From the NCBI GenBank assembly GCA_035624355.1, contig DASPRQ010000012.1:1-64000 (forward strand): a DNA stretch of 64,000 bases, in the 5' to 3' direction. This document shows positions 33,774 to 40,897 of the stretch, piece after piece. The notes under the pieces are model-generated. The model was not told the origin of the DNA. It saw only the letters and a list, made by a program, of their open reading frames with translations, and did no database searches. The position numbers and the translations under genes were made by a program. Within the stretch, counting starts at the first letter, position 1; each line of letters begins with the position of its first letter. This DNA is from Usitatibacter sp035624355 (GTDB lineage: Bacteria; Pseudomonadota; Gammaproteobacteria; Burkholderiales; Usitatibacteraceae).

Positions 33774-35005
33774 GGGGCCTGGAGGCGGGACTGCGCGAGA
33801 GCGGGATGCGGCGACGCGCCGTGCCGGGCGACGAAGCGGGCCGCGAGGCCCCGCGCCTCGATATCGACAGCATAAACCTGCTCGAGGGAGGCGAGCGGCT
33901 CGACGCGGGTCTCCGCGAGCACCTTCTCGATCACCTCCGGGATCGCCGTGAACGGCAGCCGCCGGTCGAGAAACGCCTCCACGGCGACCTCGTTCGCCGC
34001 GTTGAGCGCGGCCGGCGCCGTGCCTCCCAGGCGGATCGCCTCGGCCGCGAGCCCGAGGCACGGGAAGCGCACCGGGTCGGCGCGCTCGAACTCGAGCTTG
34101 CCGAGGCCCGCCAGGTCGAGCGGGCCCACGCCCGAGGCGATGCGCTCGGGCCACGCGAGCGCGCACGCGATGGGCGTGCGCATGTCGGGGGCGCCGAGCT
34201 GCGCGATCACCGAGCCGTCGCGGTACTCGACCATCGAATGGATCACGCTCTGCGGGTGCACCACCACCTCGATCGCCTCGAGCGGCGCCCCGAACAGCCA
34301 GTGCGCCTCGATCACCTCGAGGCCCTTGTTCATCATCGTGGCCGAGTCCACCGAGATCTTGCGGCCCATGACCCAGTTGGGATGCGCGCACGCCTGCTCC
34401 GGCGTCACGCGCGCGAGGCGTTCGACGGGCGTGGTGCGGAACGGCCCGCCCGATGCGGTGAGCACCACGCGCCGCGCCCCCGAGCGCTCGAACTCCCCCG
34501 GCCGCCCGCACACGAAGCCCCTCGGCAGCGACTGGAAGACGGCCGAGTGCTCGCTGTCGATGGGCAGCAGCGTCGCGCCGCCTTCCGCGAGCGCCGCGGT
34601 GAACAGCGCCCCCGACATGACGAGCGCCTCCTTGTTGGCGAGCAGCACCGCCTTGCCCGCGCGCGCCGCCGCGATGGTGGCGGGCAGGCCCGCGGCCCCC
34701 ACGATGGCGGCCATCACGATGTCCACGTCGTGGGCGCCCGCCGCCTCCTCGAGCGCCGCGGGGCCCTGGCGCACGCGCGTGGGCAGCCCCTCGCGCCGCA
34801 GGGCCGCGTCGAGGCGCTCGGCGGCCGCCGCGTCCGCGAGCACCGCATGGGCCGGCCGGTGGGCGCGGCACTGCGCGAGCAGCCGCTCGTCGTTGCGGCC
34901 GGCGGCGAGCGCCGTGACCTCGTAGCGCTGCGGATGGCGCGCGACCACGTCGAGCGTGCTCGCCCCGATGGAGCCGGTGGAGCCGAGGATCGCCACGCGC
35001 TTCAT
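33770..35005 (-). CDS. dxr: 1-deoxy-D-xylulose 5-phosphate reductoisomerase
   Basis: 411 residues. NADPH-binding ILGSTGSIGASTLDVV opens the protein; LLANKEALVMSG, LPIDSEHSA and ASGGPFR, and SATMMNKGLEVIEAH are the substrate- and metal-binding motifs. It makes methylerythritol phosphate in the MEP isoprenoid pathway, which feeds UppS encoded upstream. Its ATG overlaps the cdsA stop. Confidence 0.97.
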   Translation of the reverse strand: MKRVAILGSTGSIGASTLDVVARHPQRYEVTALAAGRNDERLLAQCRAHRPAHAVLADAAAAERLDAALRREGLPTRVRQGPAALEEAAGAHDVDIVMAAIVGAAGLPATIAAARAGKAVLLANKEALVMSGALFTAALAEGGATLLPIDSEHSAVFQSLPRGFVCGRPGEFERSGARRVVLTASGGPFRTTPVERLARVTPEQACAHPNWVMGRKISVDSATMMNKGLEVIEAHWLFGAPLEAIEVVVHPQSVIHSMVEYRDGSVIAQLGAPDMRTPIACALAWPERIASGVGPLDLAGLGKLEFERADPVRFPCLGLAAEAIRLGGTAPAALNAANEVAVEAFLDRRLPFTAIPEVIEKVLAETRVEPLASLEQVYAVDIEARGLAARFVARHGASPHPALAQSRLQAP

Positions 35006-35847
35006 GGCCGCATCGCCCTCACGGCGAGCGCGAGCGCCGCCACGGGCAGCGTCGAGGTGAGCGCATCCACGCGGTCGAGCACGCCGCCGTGCCCCGGAAG
35101 CAGCGAGCTCGAGTCCTTCACGCCCGCCCCGCGCTTCATCCACGACTCGAAGAGGTCCCCCACGACGCTCAGGGCCGCGAGCGCCACCATCGCCGCGACC
35201 GCCGGGACCCCGCCCCACGCGTCGAACACGTCGGTGAACGGCCTCGCCTGGAAGCGGGCGATGGCGGCGAGCGCGATCCCGTAGGCCGCCACCGCCGCGA
35301 GCGCGGCGGCGAGCCCTTCCCAGGTCTTGCCGGGGCTCACCTGCGGGGCGAGCTTGCGCCGGCCGAAGCGCCGCCCGGCGAAGTAGGCCGCGATGTCGGC
35401 CACCCACACGAGGGCGGCCGCGGCGAGCAGGATCCAGGGACCTCGCTCGCGCAGCACGACGAAGGCGACCCAGGTGGGCCAGATCACGATCCAGCCCGCG
35501 GCGGCGGCGAGCGGCGAGGCGGGGCGAAGGTGCCGCGCGAGCCACAGCGGCGCCACCGCCACCCAGAAGACGGTCGCGATCCCGAAGGCGGCCAGCGCGA
35601 GGGCCTCGAAGGGCGCGCGCGGGCCCAGCACGTAGAGCAGCCAGGAAGCGGCCCCCGCCGCCCCCGACAGCGCGAGGAAGGTCGCGCGCGCGCCGCGCCC
35701 GAGGCCGCACAGCCGCGACCATTCCCAGAGGCCGACGAGCGCCACGGCGAGCATGAAGAGCGACCAGAGCGCGGGAGGGGCGAGGAAAACCATCGCCAGC
35801 AGGACCGCGAGGGCCGCGACCGCGGTGACGACACGGGTGGCAAGCAT
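35002..35847 (-). CDS. cdsA: phosphatidate cytidylyltransferase
   Basis: 281 residues with roughly eight hydrophobic segments. The CDP-diglyceride synthetase signature SVVGDLFESWMKRGAGVKDSS is near the C-terminus, followed by LPGHGGVLDRVDAL; VSPGKTWEGLAAAL is the other conserved block. It makes CDP-diacylglycerol in the inner membrane for phospholipid synthesis. Eight bases separate it from uppS. Confidence 0.96.
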   Translation of the reverse strand: MLATRVVTAVAALAVLLAMVFLAPPALWSLFMLAVALVGLWEWSRLCGLGRGARATFLALSGAAGAASWLLYVLGPRAPFEALALAAFGIATVFWVAVAPLWLARHLRPASPLAAAAGWIVIWPTWVAFVVLRERGPWILLAAAALVWVADIAAYFAGRRFGRRKLAPQVSPGKTWEGLAAALAAVAAYGIALAAIARFQARPFTDVFDAWGGVPAVAAMVALAALSVVGDLFESWMKRGAGVKDSSSLLPGHGGVLDRVDALTSTLPVAALALAVRAMRP

Positions 35848-35855
35848 GGCGGCCG

Positions 35856-36623
35856 TCAGCCGGCCCGGCTCTGCGGCTCGCCCTCGGCGAGCTGCTCGCT
35901 CGTGCGCCCGAAACGGCGCTCGCGGCGGCGGTAGGACGCGATGGCCTCGTCGAGCGGCTGGGCGCCGAAGTCCGGCCAGAGGGCGTCGGTGAAGTAGAGC
36001 TCGGTGTAGGCGAGTTGCCACAGCAGGAAGTTGGACACGCGCTTCTCGCCCCCGGTTCGGATGAAGAGGTCCGGCTCCGGCGCGTAGCTCATCGACAGGT
36101 GCCGCGCGAGACGCTCCTCGGTGATGGGCGCGTGCGGGTCCTCGGCCAGGCACCGGCCGGCCGCCTGCAGGATGTCCCAGCGGCCCCCGTAGTTGGCCGC
36201 GACGGTGAGGGTGAGGCGCCGGTTCTCGGAGGTGAGCTCTTCGCCGCGGCGCACGAGCTCGCGGATGCGCGGGTCGAAGGGCGAAAGGTCGCCCACGACC
36301 TTGAAGCGGATGCCGTTCGAGTGCAGCTTCTCCACCTCCTGCTCGAGCGCGCGCAGGAAGAGCTGCATGAGCAACGAGACCTCCTCGGGCGGGCGGCGCC
36401 AGTTCTCGCTCGAGAACGCGAAGAGCGTGAGGTACTCGATGCCGCGCTCGATGCAGGCCTTCACGACCTCGCGCACGGTCTCGACCCCGCGGCGGTGGCC
36501 CGCGACCCGGGGCAGGAAGCGGCGCTTCGCCCAGCGGCCGTTGCCGTCCATGATGATCGCGACGTGGCGGGGAACGTTCCCCGTCCCGGGGATCGACTGC
36601 GTGGAGCTCTCGAAGTCAGCCAT
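35856..36623 (-). CDS. uppS: undecaprenyl diphosphate synthase
   Basis: 255 residues. The P-loop motif HVAIIMDGNGRWAKRR, GHRRGVETVREVV, TLFAFSSENWRRP and the C-terminal DLFIRTGGEKRVSNFLLWQ are all intact. It extends farnesyl diphosphate to C55 undecaprenyl diphosphate, the lipid carrier of peptidoglycan and O-antigen units. Located three bases after frr. Confidence 0.97.
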   Translation of the reverse strand: MADFESSTQSIPGTGNVPRHVAIIMDGNGRWAKRRFLPRVAGHRRGVETVREVVKACIERGIEYLTLFAFSSENWRRPPEEVSLLMQLFLRALEQEVEKLHSNGIRFKVVGDLSPFDPRIRELVRRGEELTSENRRLTLTVAANYGGRWDILQAAGRCLAEDPHAPITEERLARHLSMSYAPEPDLFIRTGGEKRVSNFLLWQLAYTELYFTDALWPDFGAQPLDEAIASYRRRERRFGRTSEQLAEGEPQSRAG

Positions 36624-36626
36624 TCG

Positions 36627-37187
36627 TCACACCGACATGACGTCCTTTTCCTTCTCCGCCACGACCTTGTCGATGTCCGCGATGGCCTTGTCGGTCATCT
36701 TCTGGACCTCGTCCTGGGCGCGCTTCTCGGCGTCCTCGCTCACCTCCCCGTCCTTGAGCAGGTCCTTGAGGTGCGTGATGGCGTCGCGGCGGATGTTGCG
36801 CACCGCCACCTTCGCGTTCTCGCCCTCGTGCTTCACGATCTTCGTGAGCTCCCGGCGGCGCTCCTCGGTGAGCGGCGGCATCGGCACGCGCACCACGTCG
36901 CCGGAGGTCGCGGGATTCACTCCGAGGTCGGAATCGCGGATCGCCCGCTCCACCACCTGGATCATCTTCTTCTCGTAGGGCTGGATCGCGATGGTGCGGG
37001 CGTCGGCCAGCGTCACGTTCGCGACCTGGTTGATGGGCACCTCGGAGCCGTAGTAGTCGACGCGCAGGTGGTCGATGAGGCCCGTGTGCGCCCGCCCCGT
37101 GCGGATCTTGGCGAGGTCGTGCCGGAGCGTCTCGATCGACTTGGCCATCTTGTCGGTCGCCTGCTTCTTGATGTCCGCGATGTTCAT
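36627..37187 (-). CDS. frr: ribosome recycling factor
   Basis: 186 residues, the usual size. MAKSIETLRHDLAKIRTGRAH, the domain II region YYGSEVPINQVANV, and PPLTEERRRELTKIVK followed by VAVRNIRRDA are diagnostic. It splits post-termination ribosomes together with EF-G. The ATG at 37187 lies 27 bases after the pyrH stop. Confidence 0.97.
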   Translation of the reverse strand: MNIADIKKQATDKMAKSIETLRHDLAKIRTGRAHTGLIDHLRVDYYGSEVPINQVANVTLADARTIAIQPYEKKMIQVVERAIRDSDLGVNPATSGDVVRVPMPPLTEERRRELTKIVKHEGENAKVAVRNIRRDAITHLKDLLKDGEVSEDAEKRAQDEVQKMTDKAIADIDKVVAEKEKDVMSV

Positions 37188-37214
37188 CGAACTGACCCCC
37201 GCCCCGATGCCGAT

Positions 37215-38003
37215 TCAGTTATGGACCAGCGTCCCTTCGTCCTCGCCCATCACCACCCGTTTGAGCGCACCCGACTTGAAGATGGAGAACACGTTGATCG
37301 GCAGCTTCTGGTCGCGGCACAGCGCGAGCGCGGTCGCGTCCATCACCTTGAGGTTCCTCACGAACGCCTCGTCGAAGGTGATCTTCGCGTAGCGCGTGGC
37401 GCTCTTGTCCTTCATCGGGTCGGCGGTGTAGACGCCGTCCACCTTGGTCGCCTTGAGGACGATCTTCGCCTCGACCTCGCGCCCGCGCAGCGCCGCCGCG
37501 GTGTCGGTCGTGAAGAACGGGTTCCCGGTGCCCGCGGCGAAGATCACGATCTTGCCCTCCTCGAGGTAGCGGATCGCCTTGCCCCTGATGTAGGGCTCGC
37601 ACACCGGCTCGATGTTGAGGGCCGACTGCACGCGGGCGACCAGCCCCGCGCGGTTCATCGCGTCCTGGAGCGCGAGCGCGTTGATGACCGTCGCGAGCAT
37701 GCCCATGTAGTCGGCGGTCGCGCGGTCCATGCCCGCCGCGCCCTGGGAGACGCCGCGGAAGATGTTGCCCCCGCCGATCACCACGCCCACCTGCACGCCG
37801 AGGTCGGAGACCTCCTTCACCTCGCCCACGATGCGGTCGACGGTCTCGCGGTTGATGCCGAAGGAGTCGTTGCCCATCAGCGCCTCCCCCGAGAGCTTGA
37901 GGAGGATGCGCGAGTAGGCCGGCACGGCCGGGGGATTCGCCTCCGGCACGGGCGCCGCCGCCGCGGGGGCCGTCCCGGGAGGAGTCGCGATCGGAGTGGC
38001 CAC
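37215..38003 (-). CDS. pyrH: UMP kinase
   Basis: 262 residues from a GTG at 38003, supported by GAGGGA four bases upstream; a second GTG at 37925 would give the standard 236-residue enzyme starting VPAYSRILLKLSGEALMG. The intervening 26 residues are only Pro, Ala, Thr and a few others, so they are either a disordered extension or untranslated. Core motifs include KLSGEALMG, VIGGGNIFRG, RATADYMGMLATVIN and FAAGTGNPFFTTDTAA. It phosphorylates UMP to UDP in pyrimidine nucleotide synthesis. Confidence 0.96.
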   Translation of the reverse strand: MATPIATPPGTAPAAAAPVPEANPPAVPAYSRILLKLSGEALMGNDSFGINRETVDRIVGEVKEVSDLGVQVGVVIGGGNIFRGVSQGAAGMDRATADYMGMLATVINALALQDAMNRAGLVARVQSALNIEPVCEPYIRGKAIRYLEEGKIVIFAAGTGNPFFTTDTAAALRGREVEAKIVLKATKVDGVYTADPMKDKSATRYAKITFDEAFVRNLKVMDATALALCRDQKLPINVFSIFKSGALKRVVMGEDEGTLVHN

Positions 38004-38011
38004 GGCGTCCC

Positions 38012-38890
38012 TCAGGCGGCGCTGCGAGCCATCGCGGCGACTTCCGAGGAGAAGTCACTGCTTTTTTTTTCGATGCCTTCTCCGACCACGAGGAAGCGGT
38101 AGCCGCGCACGCGGGTCTTGCGCGCCGCGAGCATCTTCTCCACGGTCTGCTTGTCGTCCTTGACGAACGGCTGCCCGAGGAGCGTGTTCTCGGCGATGAA
38201 CTTGCTGATCCCTCCCTCGACCATCTTGGCGACGATCTCGGGCGGCTTGCCCGATTCCTTCGCGCGCGCCTCGAGGATGCGCCGCTCGGCGGCGACCTCG
38301 TCCGCGGGGAACTGGTCCCGGGAAAGGTAGCGCGGCTTCGCGAACGCGACGTGCATCGCGACGTCCTTCGCGGCGGCCTCGTCGCCCTCGTAGTCCACCA
38401 TCACGCCGATCTTCACGCCGTGGACGTACTTCTCCAGCCGGCCCGGGGTCTCGATGCGCACGAAGCGGCGTACGGCGATGTTCTCGCCGATCTTCTGCAC
38501 GAGCGCCTGGCGCGACTCCTCGACCGTCTTGCCGCCCATGGGGAGCGCCGCGAGCGCCGCCACGTCGGCGGGGTCGCGCGTCGCGACGAGCTCGGCCACC
38601 CCCTGGGCGAAGGCCGCGAACTCGGGGTTGCGCGCGACGAAGTCCGTCTCGCTGTTGACCTCCACCATCGCGCCGAGCTTGCCGTCGGGCGAGAGGTACA
38701 CGCCGATCGCCCCTTCCGCGGCGACCCGCGAGGCGGCCTTCGAGGCCTTCGCGCCGCTCTTGATGCGCAGCAGCTCCTCGGCCTTCTTCATGTCGCCGCC
38801 CGCTTCCTCGAGCGCCTTCTTGCACTCCATCATGCCGAGCCCGGTGAGCTCGCGCAGTTCCTTGACCCTGCCCGCGGTGATTTCCGCCAT
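38012..38890 (-). CDS. tsf: elongation factor Ts
   Basis: 293 residues from the ATG at 38890 (AAGGCGAG ribosome binding site), giving the family start MAEITAGRVKELRELTGLGM. The conserved NSETDFVARNPEF and the core and C-terminal dimerisation domains are present. It recycles EF-Tu-GDP. Near the end, codons 276-279 run through an A9 tract (complement of 38062-38070), so EGIEKKSSDFSSEV is encoded across a potential slippage site. A hairpin separates it from rpsB. Confidence 0.97.
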   Translation of the reverse strand: MAEITAGRVKELRELTGLGMMECKKALEEAGGDMKKAEELLRIKSGAKASKAASRVAAEGAIGVYLSPDGKLGAMVEVNSETDFVARNPEFAAFAQGVAELVATRDPADVAALAALPMGGKTVEESRQALVQKIGENIAVRRFVRIETPGRLEKYVHGVKIGVMVDYEGDEAAAKDVAMHVAFAKPRYLSRDQFPADEVAAERRILEARAKESGKPPEIVAKMVEGGISKFIAENTLLGQPFVKDDKQTVEKMLAARKTRVRGYRFLVVGEGIEKKSSDFSSEVAAMARSAA

Positions 38891-38943
38891 CTCGCCTTTC
38901 TCCGATCTCACGTCGATCCCGCGCCGGCGGGAACCTACCTGCG

Positions 38944-38967
38944 AAAAAGGGGCGCGCCCGCCCCTTT
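38944..38967 (-). terminator. intercistronic terminator/attenuator between rpsB and tsf
   Basis: On the minus strand AAAGGGGCG-GGCG-CGCCCCTTTTT forms a hairpin with a six-pair GC stem, extendable by A-T pairs, followed by five T. It sits in the 124-base rpsB-tsf gap, so it probably lets only part of the rpsB transcripts continue into tsf. Confidence 0.7.
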
Positions 38968-39014
38968 CGCGCCGGGCCTTCCGGGGCCTGTCCCCGCGGG
39001 GAGCCCCGGGCCCG

Positions 39015-39761
39015 TCACTGCTTCTCGGCTTCCTCGACCTCGACGAACTCCTCGCTCGGCTGGGCCACCATCTCGCTCACCACCTGGCTGCGGCCCTCGA
39101 GGATCGCGTCGGCGACCCCGCGCGCGTAGAGGCGGATGGCGCGCGTGGAATCGTCGTTGCCCGGGATCACGTAGTCGATCCCCTCGAGCGAGTTGTTCGA
39201 GTCCACGACGCCCACGATGGGGATGCCCAGCGTGCGCGCCTCGGTGACGGCGATCTTGTGGAAGCCCACGTCGATCACGAAGAGCGCGTCGGGGATGCCG
39301 CCCATCTCCTTGAAGCCGCCGAGCGAGCGCTCGAGCTTCTCGCGCTCGCGGTTGAAGTGCAGCTGCTCCTTCTTCGAGAGCCGCTCGATCGAGCCGTCGG
39401 CGACCATCTGGTCCATGTCCTTGAGCCGCTTGATGGACTGCTTGACGGTCTTGAAGTTCGTGAGCATGCCGCCGAGCCAGCGGTAGTCGACGTACGGGGC
39501 GCCGGCCCGCTGCGCCTCTTCCTTGACGATCTCGCGCGCCTGGCGCTTCGTCCCCACGAAGAGGATCTGCCCCTTGTTGGCGGCGAGGTTGCGCACGAAC
39601 TTGAGCGCTTCCTGGTACATCGGAAGCGACTTCTCGAGGTTGATGATGTGGATCTTGTTGCGGGACCCGAAGATGTACGGAGCCATCTTGGGGTTCCAGT
39701 AGCGCGTCTGGTGGCCGAAGTGCACGCCGGCCTCCAGCATCTGGCGCATGGTGACGGACAT
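39015..39761 (-). CDS. rpsB: 30S ribosomal protein S2
   Basis: 248 residues. MSVTMRQMLEAGVHFGHQTR at the N-terminus, RYWNPKMAPYIFGSRNKIHI, and DYVIPGNDDSTRAIRLYA near the end are unmistakable S2. The ATG is preceded by ACAGGAGTTTCAGGGA. First gene of the long minus-strand operon, with a strong promoter and a structured leader. Confidence 0.98.
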   Translation of the reverse strand: MSVTMRQMLEAGVHFGHQTRYWNPKMAPYIFGSRNKIHIINLEKSLPMYQEALKFVRNLAANKGQILFVGTKRQAREIVKEEAQRAGAPYVDYRWLGGMLTNFKTVKQSIKRLKDMDQMVADGSIERLSKKEQLHFNREREKLERSLGGFKEMGGIPDALFVIDVGFHKIAVTEARTLGIPIVGVVDSNNSLEGIDYVIPGNDDSTRAIRLYARGVADAILEGRSQVVSEMVAQPSEEFVEVEEAEKQ

Positions 39762-39893
39762 TCCCTGAAACTCCTGTCGGTTAAGGTTGGGCCTCCCCCG
39801 CCTGCGAGCCCGTTCGGCTGCGCGCTTCGTGCGCGACGCATCGGGGCCACCTTAAGCCTATTGGCGGGGTGCGGATTGGTGGACGACGAAAAG
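39762..39893 (-). promoter_or_regulatory. structured rpsB 5' leader, probable autoregulatory site
   Basis: The leader of about 130 nt contains TTAAGGTGGCC (complement of 39845-39855) that can pair with GGCCCAACCTTAA (complement of 39781-39793), closing a GC-rich domain just upstream of the ribosome binding site. S2 represses its own mRNA through the leader in E. coli; the same role is inferred here. Confidence 0.5.
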
Positions 39894-39899
39894 CACGCC

Positions 39900-39928
39900 A
39901 TTATAGCCCGAAAGCCCCGTTCCTTCAA
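39900..39928 (-). promoter_or_regulatory. sigma-70 promoter of rpsB
   Basis: TTGAAG (complement of 39923-39928), a 17-base spacer and a perfect TATAAT (complement of 39900-39905) form the best promoter in the window. The predicted transcript starts near 39893. Confidence 0.75.
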
Positions 39929-39985
39929 TCATTTCCGCGCCTGCGCGGGCGGGCGGGGCGCCCGATCGCCCGCCCCGGGCGGCGA

Positions 39986-39991
39986 TATAAT
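39986..39991 (+). promoter_or_regulatory. -10 box directly upstream of map
   Basis: TATAAT lies six bases before the ATG at 39998, leaving no room for a Shine-Dalgarno, so the map transcript may start at or beside the A of the ATG. No -35 match is seen. Confidence 0.5.
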
Positions 39992-39997
39992 CACGGC

Positions 39998-40840
39998 ATG
40001 GAAGGCCGCCTCCGCAACCCCGGCACCCCGGTGAAGACCCCCGACGAGATCGAAGGCATGCGCGTGGCCGGGCGACTGGCCGCCGACGTGCTCGACTACA
40101 TCACCCCCTTCGTGAAGCCGGGCGTGACCACCGGCCACCTGGACAAGCTCTGCCACGAGTACATGGTGGACGTCCAGCGCACGATCCCGGCCCCGCTCAA
40201 CTACGCCCCGCCGGGGCACCGGCCCTATCCCAAGTCGGTGTGCACCTCGGTGAACCACCAGGTCTGCCACGGCGTGCCCGGCGACAAGGTGCTGCGCCAC
40301 GGCGACATCGTGAACATCGACGTGACCGTCATCAAGGAGGGCTGGCACGGCGACACGAGCCGCATGTTCTACGCGGGCGAGCCCTCGGTGCAGGCGAAGC
40401 GCCTGTGCGAGGTGACCTACGAGGCCATGTGGAAGGGCATCGCGGCGGTGCGCCCCGGGGCGACGCTCGGCGACATCGGTTCGGCGGTGCAGCGCCACGC
40501 CGAGAGCCACGGCTTCAGCGTGGTGCGCGAGTTCTGCGGCCACGGCATCGGGAGGCGCTTCCACGAGGAGCCGCAAGTGCTGCACTACGGGCGGCCGGGC
40601 CAGGGCATGAGGCTCGAGCCCGGCATGACCTTCACCGTCGAGCCGATGATCAACGCGGGCAAGCGCGACATCCGCCAGCTCGCCGACGGCTGGACCATCG
40701 TCACCGCGGACCACTCGCTCTCGGCGCAGTGGGAGCACACCATCCTCGTCACCGAGGAGGCTTTCGAGATCCTCACGGTCTCGCCCGGGATGCCCGCCCC
40801 GCCCGCGTTCGTCGCGGAGCGCGCGCGCCACCCCGCCTGA
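39998..40840 (+). CDS. map: methionine aminopeptidase, type I
   Basis: 280 residues from the ATG at 39998. Metal ligands are two Asp in NIDVTVIKEGWHGDTSRMF, His in FCGHGIGRRFHEEP, Glu in FTVEPMINAGKRD and the final Glu in WEHTILVTEEAFE. The N-terminus KTPDEIEGMRVAGRLAADVL is typical of the proteobacterial enzyme. It removes the initiator Met cotranslationally after Def has removed the formyl group. It diverges from rpsB, a common arrangement, and is followed by glnD. Confidence 0.97.
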   Translation: MEGRLRNPGTPVKTPDEIEGMRVAGRLAADVLDYITPFVKPGVTTGHLDKLCHEYMVDVQRTIPAPLNYAPPGHRPYPKSVCTSVNHQVCHGVPGDKVLRHGDIVNIDVTVIKEGWHGDTSRMFYAGEPSVQAKRLCEVTYEAMWKGIAAVRPGATLGDIGSAVQRHAESHGFSVVREFCGHGIGRRFHEEPQVLHYGRPGQGMRLEPGMTFTVEPMINAGKRDIRQLADGWTIVTADHSLSAQWEHTILVTEEAFEILTVSPGMPAPPAFVAERARHPA

Positions 40841-40885
40841 GCGCGCCCCCCGCGGCCGCGCGCCGCGTGGGCCTCGCCCTTCCGC

Positions 40886-40891
40886 TATAGT
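40886..40891 (+). promoter_or_regulatory. -10 box directly upstream of glnD
   Basis: TATAGT lies six bases before the ATG at 40898, spacer CCCCGG, with no Shine-Dalgarno. Confidence 0.45.
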
Positions 40892-40897
40892 CCCCGG

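Noticed and set aside
38055..38825. Alternative frame within tsf ending at the A9 tract
   Set aside because: Overlaps tsf entirely in another frame and has biased composition; only the homopolymer itself is kept as a finding.
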